In this document: positions 63,163 through 64,000 of the stretch, one piece after another
Position numbering within the stretch: position 1 is the first letter of the stretch
Layout of the letters: the number at the start of each line of letters is the position of its first letter
Source of the DNA: Bacillus sp. Bos-x628
Lineage (GTDB): Bacteria > Bacillota > Bacilli > Bacillales > Bacillaceae
Assembly: GCF_040500475.1 (NCBI RefSeq)
Contig: NZ_CP159358.1
Location: forward strand, 1,736,001-1,800,000
DNA length: 64,000 bases
Direction: 5' to 3'
Position numbers and translations under genes: made by a program
Notes under the pieces: generated by a model
The model's input: the letters and a program-made list of their open reading frames with translations, nothing else
Database searches by the model: none
What the model was told of the DNA's origin: nothing

Positions 63163-64000
63163 ATGAACGAAAAGCAAGAAGAAATTCTGCGGGTTTCCAA
63201 AAAGCTATTTTCACAAAAAGGCTATATGAGCGTGTCAATGCAGTCGATTGCAGATGCCTGCAAAATGTCAAAAGCGTCGATCTACAAACTATTTGATTCA
63301 AAAGAAGCTCTCCTACTTGAACTCATTAAATTTAATCAGCAGAAAATGCGGGAAATCTCTAAAATGATTCATTCAGAATCGACACTCTCCAAGAAGGAAA
63401 AATTCACAAAAAAAATCAAGTTGGAGCTTGAGGAGTTTAAAGAGAATCATAAATTTTTGAACATGCTGTCATTTGAAGCATTTTCTCAGCATTCACCCAT
63501 TGTTAAGAAGCATTTGCGTGAGACGCGGTCCATTATTATGCAGCGTCATCGTGACATCATTTTAAGTACGTACGGTCAGTCTGTCGCACCATATGTGTGG
63601 GACCTTGTCATTGTCTTAAATGGATTAATGAGAGAGATGATTCTCATGCTTGCCATTGAACAGAAGAACATCCGCTTAGAAAATGTAGCAGAGATGATCA
63701 TCGGCGTCATGGATCAGGTGTCAAAACAGCCCTGCTCAAAAAAGCCTGTATTGACAGACGAGTTGATGGAATCATACCTGCTTTCATCTACTGATGACAT
63801 GAACGAAGAGAATCTTGCAACGACGTACTTAGCTAAAATCGAACAGCAACTACACGCAATTTCACATAGCATGGAAAAAGATGACCTTATGTCTGCTTTC
63901 AACTTATTAAAACAAGAATTGGCAGAGGAACAACCGAGAACCTTTTTAATCAGCTCAATGCTTGATTACTTAGGTAAAAATAGCGTTTTAACTCAAGACG
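63163..64000 (+). CDS. TetR/AcrR-family regulator (YcnC-like), partial
   Basis: This frame is open from the ATG at 63163 to the right edge (279 codons visible), with GGAAAGGAC upstream. The N-terminal TetR helix-turn-helix is clear: AKKLF-type opening SKKLFSQKGYMSVSMQSIAD followed by CKMSKASIYKLFDSKE. The long ligand-binding region is unusually large for TetR proteins. By position it corresponds to B. subtilis ycnC, upstream of the efflux gene ycnB, which would lie beyond the window. Ligand and targets are unknown. Confidence 0.85.
   Translation, partial: MNEKQEEILRVSKKLFSQKGYMSVSMQSIADACKMSKASIYKLFDSKEALLLELIKFNQQKMREISKMIHSESTLSKKEKFTKKIKLELEEFKENHKFLNMLSFEAFSQHSPIVKKHLRETRSIIMQRHRDIILSTYGQSVAPYVWDLVIVLNGLMREMILMLAIEQKNIRLENVAEMIIGVMDQVSKQPCSKKPVLTDELMESYLLSSTDDMNEENLATTYLAKIEQQLHAISHSMEKDDLMSAFNLLKQELAEEQPRTFLISSMLDYLGKNSVLTQD

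Noticed and set aside
1..64000. CRISPR arrays, tRNA and rRNA genes
   Set aside because: No regularly spaced direct repeats, cloverleaf sequences or rRNA-like segments were seen on either strand.

Overview
The window comes from a low-GC Firmicute of the Bacillus pumilus group (B. pumilus / safensis / altitudinis type). Gene order is largely that of the Bacillus subtilis ycn-gab / mtl / ycs / yda / ydb chromosomal block, read in inverted orientation. Protein similarity to B. subtilis is clear but not near-identical, and several B. subtilis genes are absent (ydbM, ydbO, ydaP, ycnK, lrpC). No rRNA, tRNA, prophage or CRISPR array is visible. Species and family assignments are from recalled family knowledge, not from a database search.

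Layout, left to right. 1-7.4 kb: ydbT (cut by the window edge), ydbS, the DEAD-box RNA helicase cshA, an alpha/beta hydrolase, murF and ddl. 7.5-18.2 kb: thioredoxin-like ydbP, the Fur-controlled fbpB, the ydbJKL ABC exporter group, ydbI, the C4-dicarboxylate system dctP-dctR-dctS/dctB, an EcsC-like gene and the SigB-type gene ydaS. 18.3-24.5 kb: mntH under an MntR-type operator, then an accessory stretch with an acetyltransferase, decayed genes, an IS1595-type transposase relic, a GrpB protein and an LXG-EndoU toxin / CdiI-like immunity module. 24.5-36 kb: kimA with its c-di-AMP riboswitch, the exopolysaccharide operon ydaJKLMN (with a degenerate GGDEF c-di-GMP receptor) and topB. 36-40 kb: a palindromic repeat cluster, small membrane proteins, the SigB-type stress genes ydaG and ydaD, and a dead methyltransferase. 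40-54.8 kb: mtlR, ycsK, azoR, the 5-oxoprolinase (pxp/kip) operon, ycsE, several small genes, and mtlA-mtlF-mtlD. 55-64 kb: copper genes ycnJ-ycnI, a quinone reductase, the GABA genes gabD/gabT/gabR, and a TetR regulator cut by the right edge.

Regulation that can be read directly includes the kimA riboswitch with its terminator, a Fur box at fbpB, an MntR-type box at mntH, three SigB-type promoters, MtlR boxes at both mtl loci with CcpA cre sites, a palindromic candidate KipR operator, GabR-type TACCA repeats, and a terminator-like hairpin in the cshA leader.

The most notable theme is gene decay in catabolic and accessory clusters. KipR has a nonsense codon plus a frameshift. YcsI has a frameshift plus a large internal deletion. 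The permease between gabT and gabD has lost most of its middle. A ydaC-like methyltransferase is dead. The EndoU toxin is split by one base in a T-run into two overlapping reading frames. Some single-base lesions lie in short homopolymers, so sequencing error should be excluded before treating them as biology.
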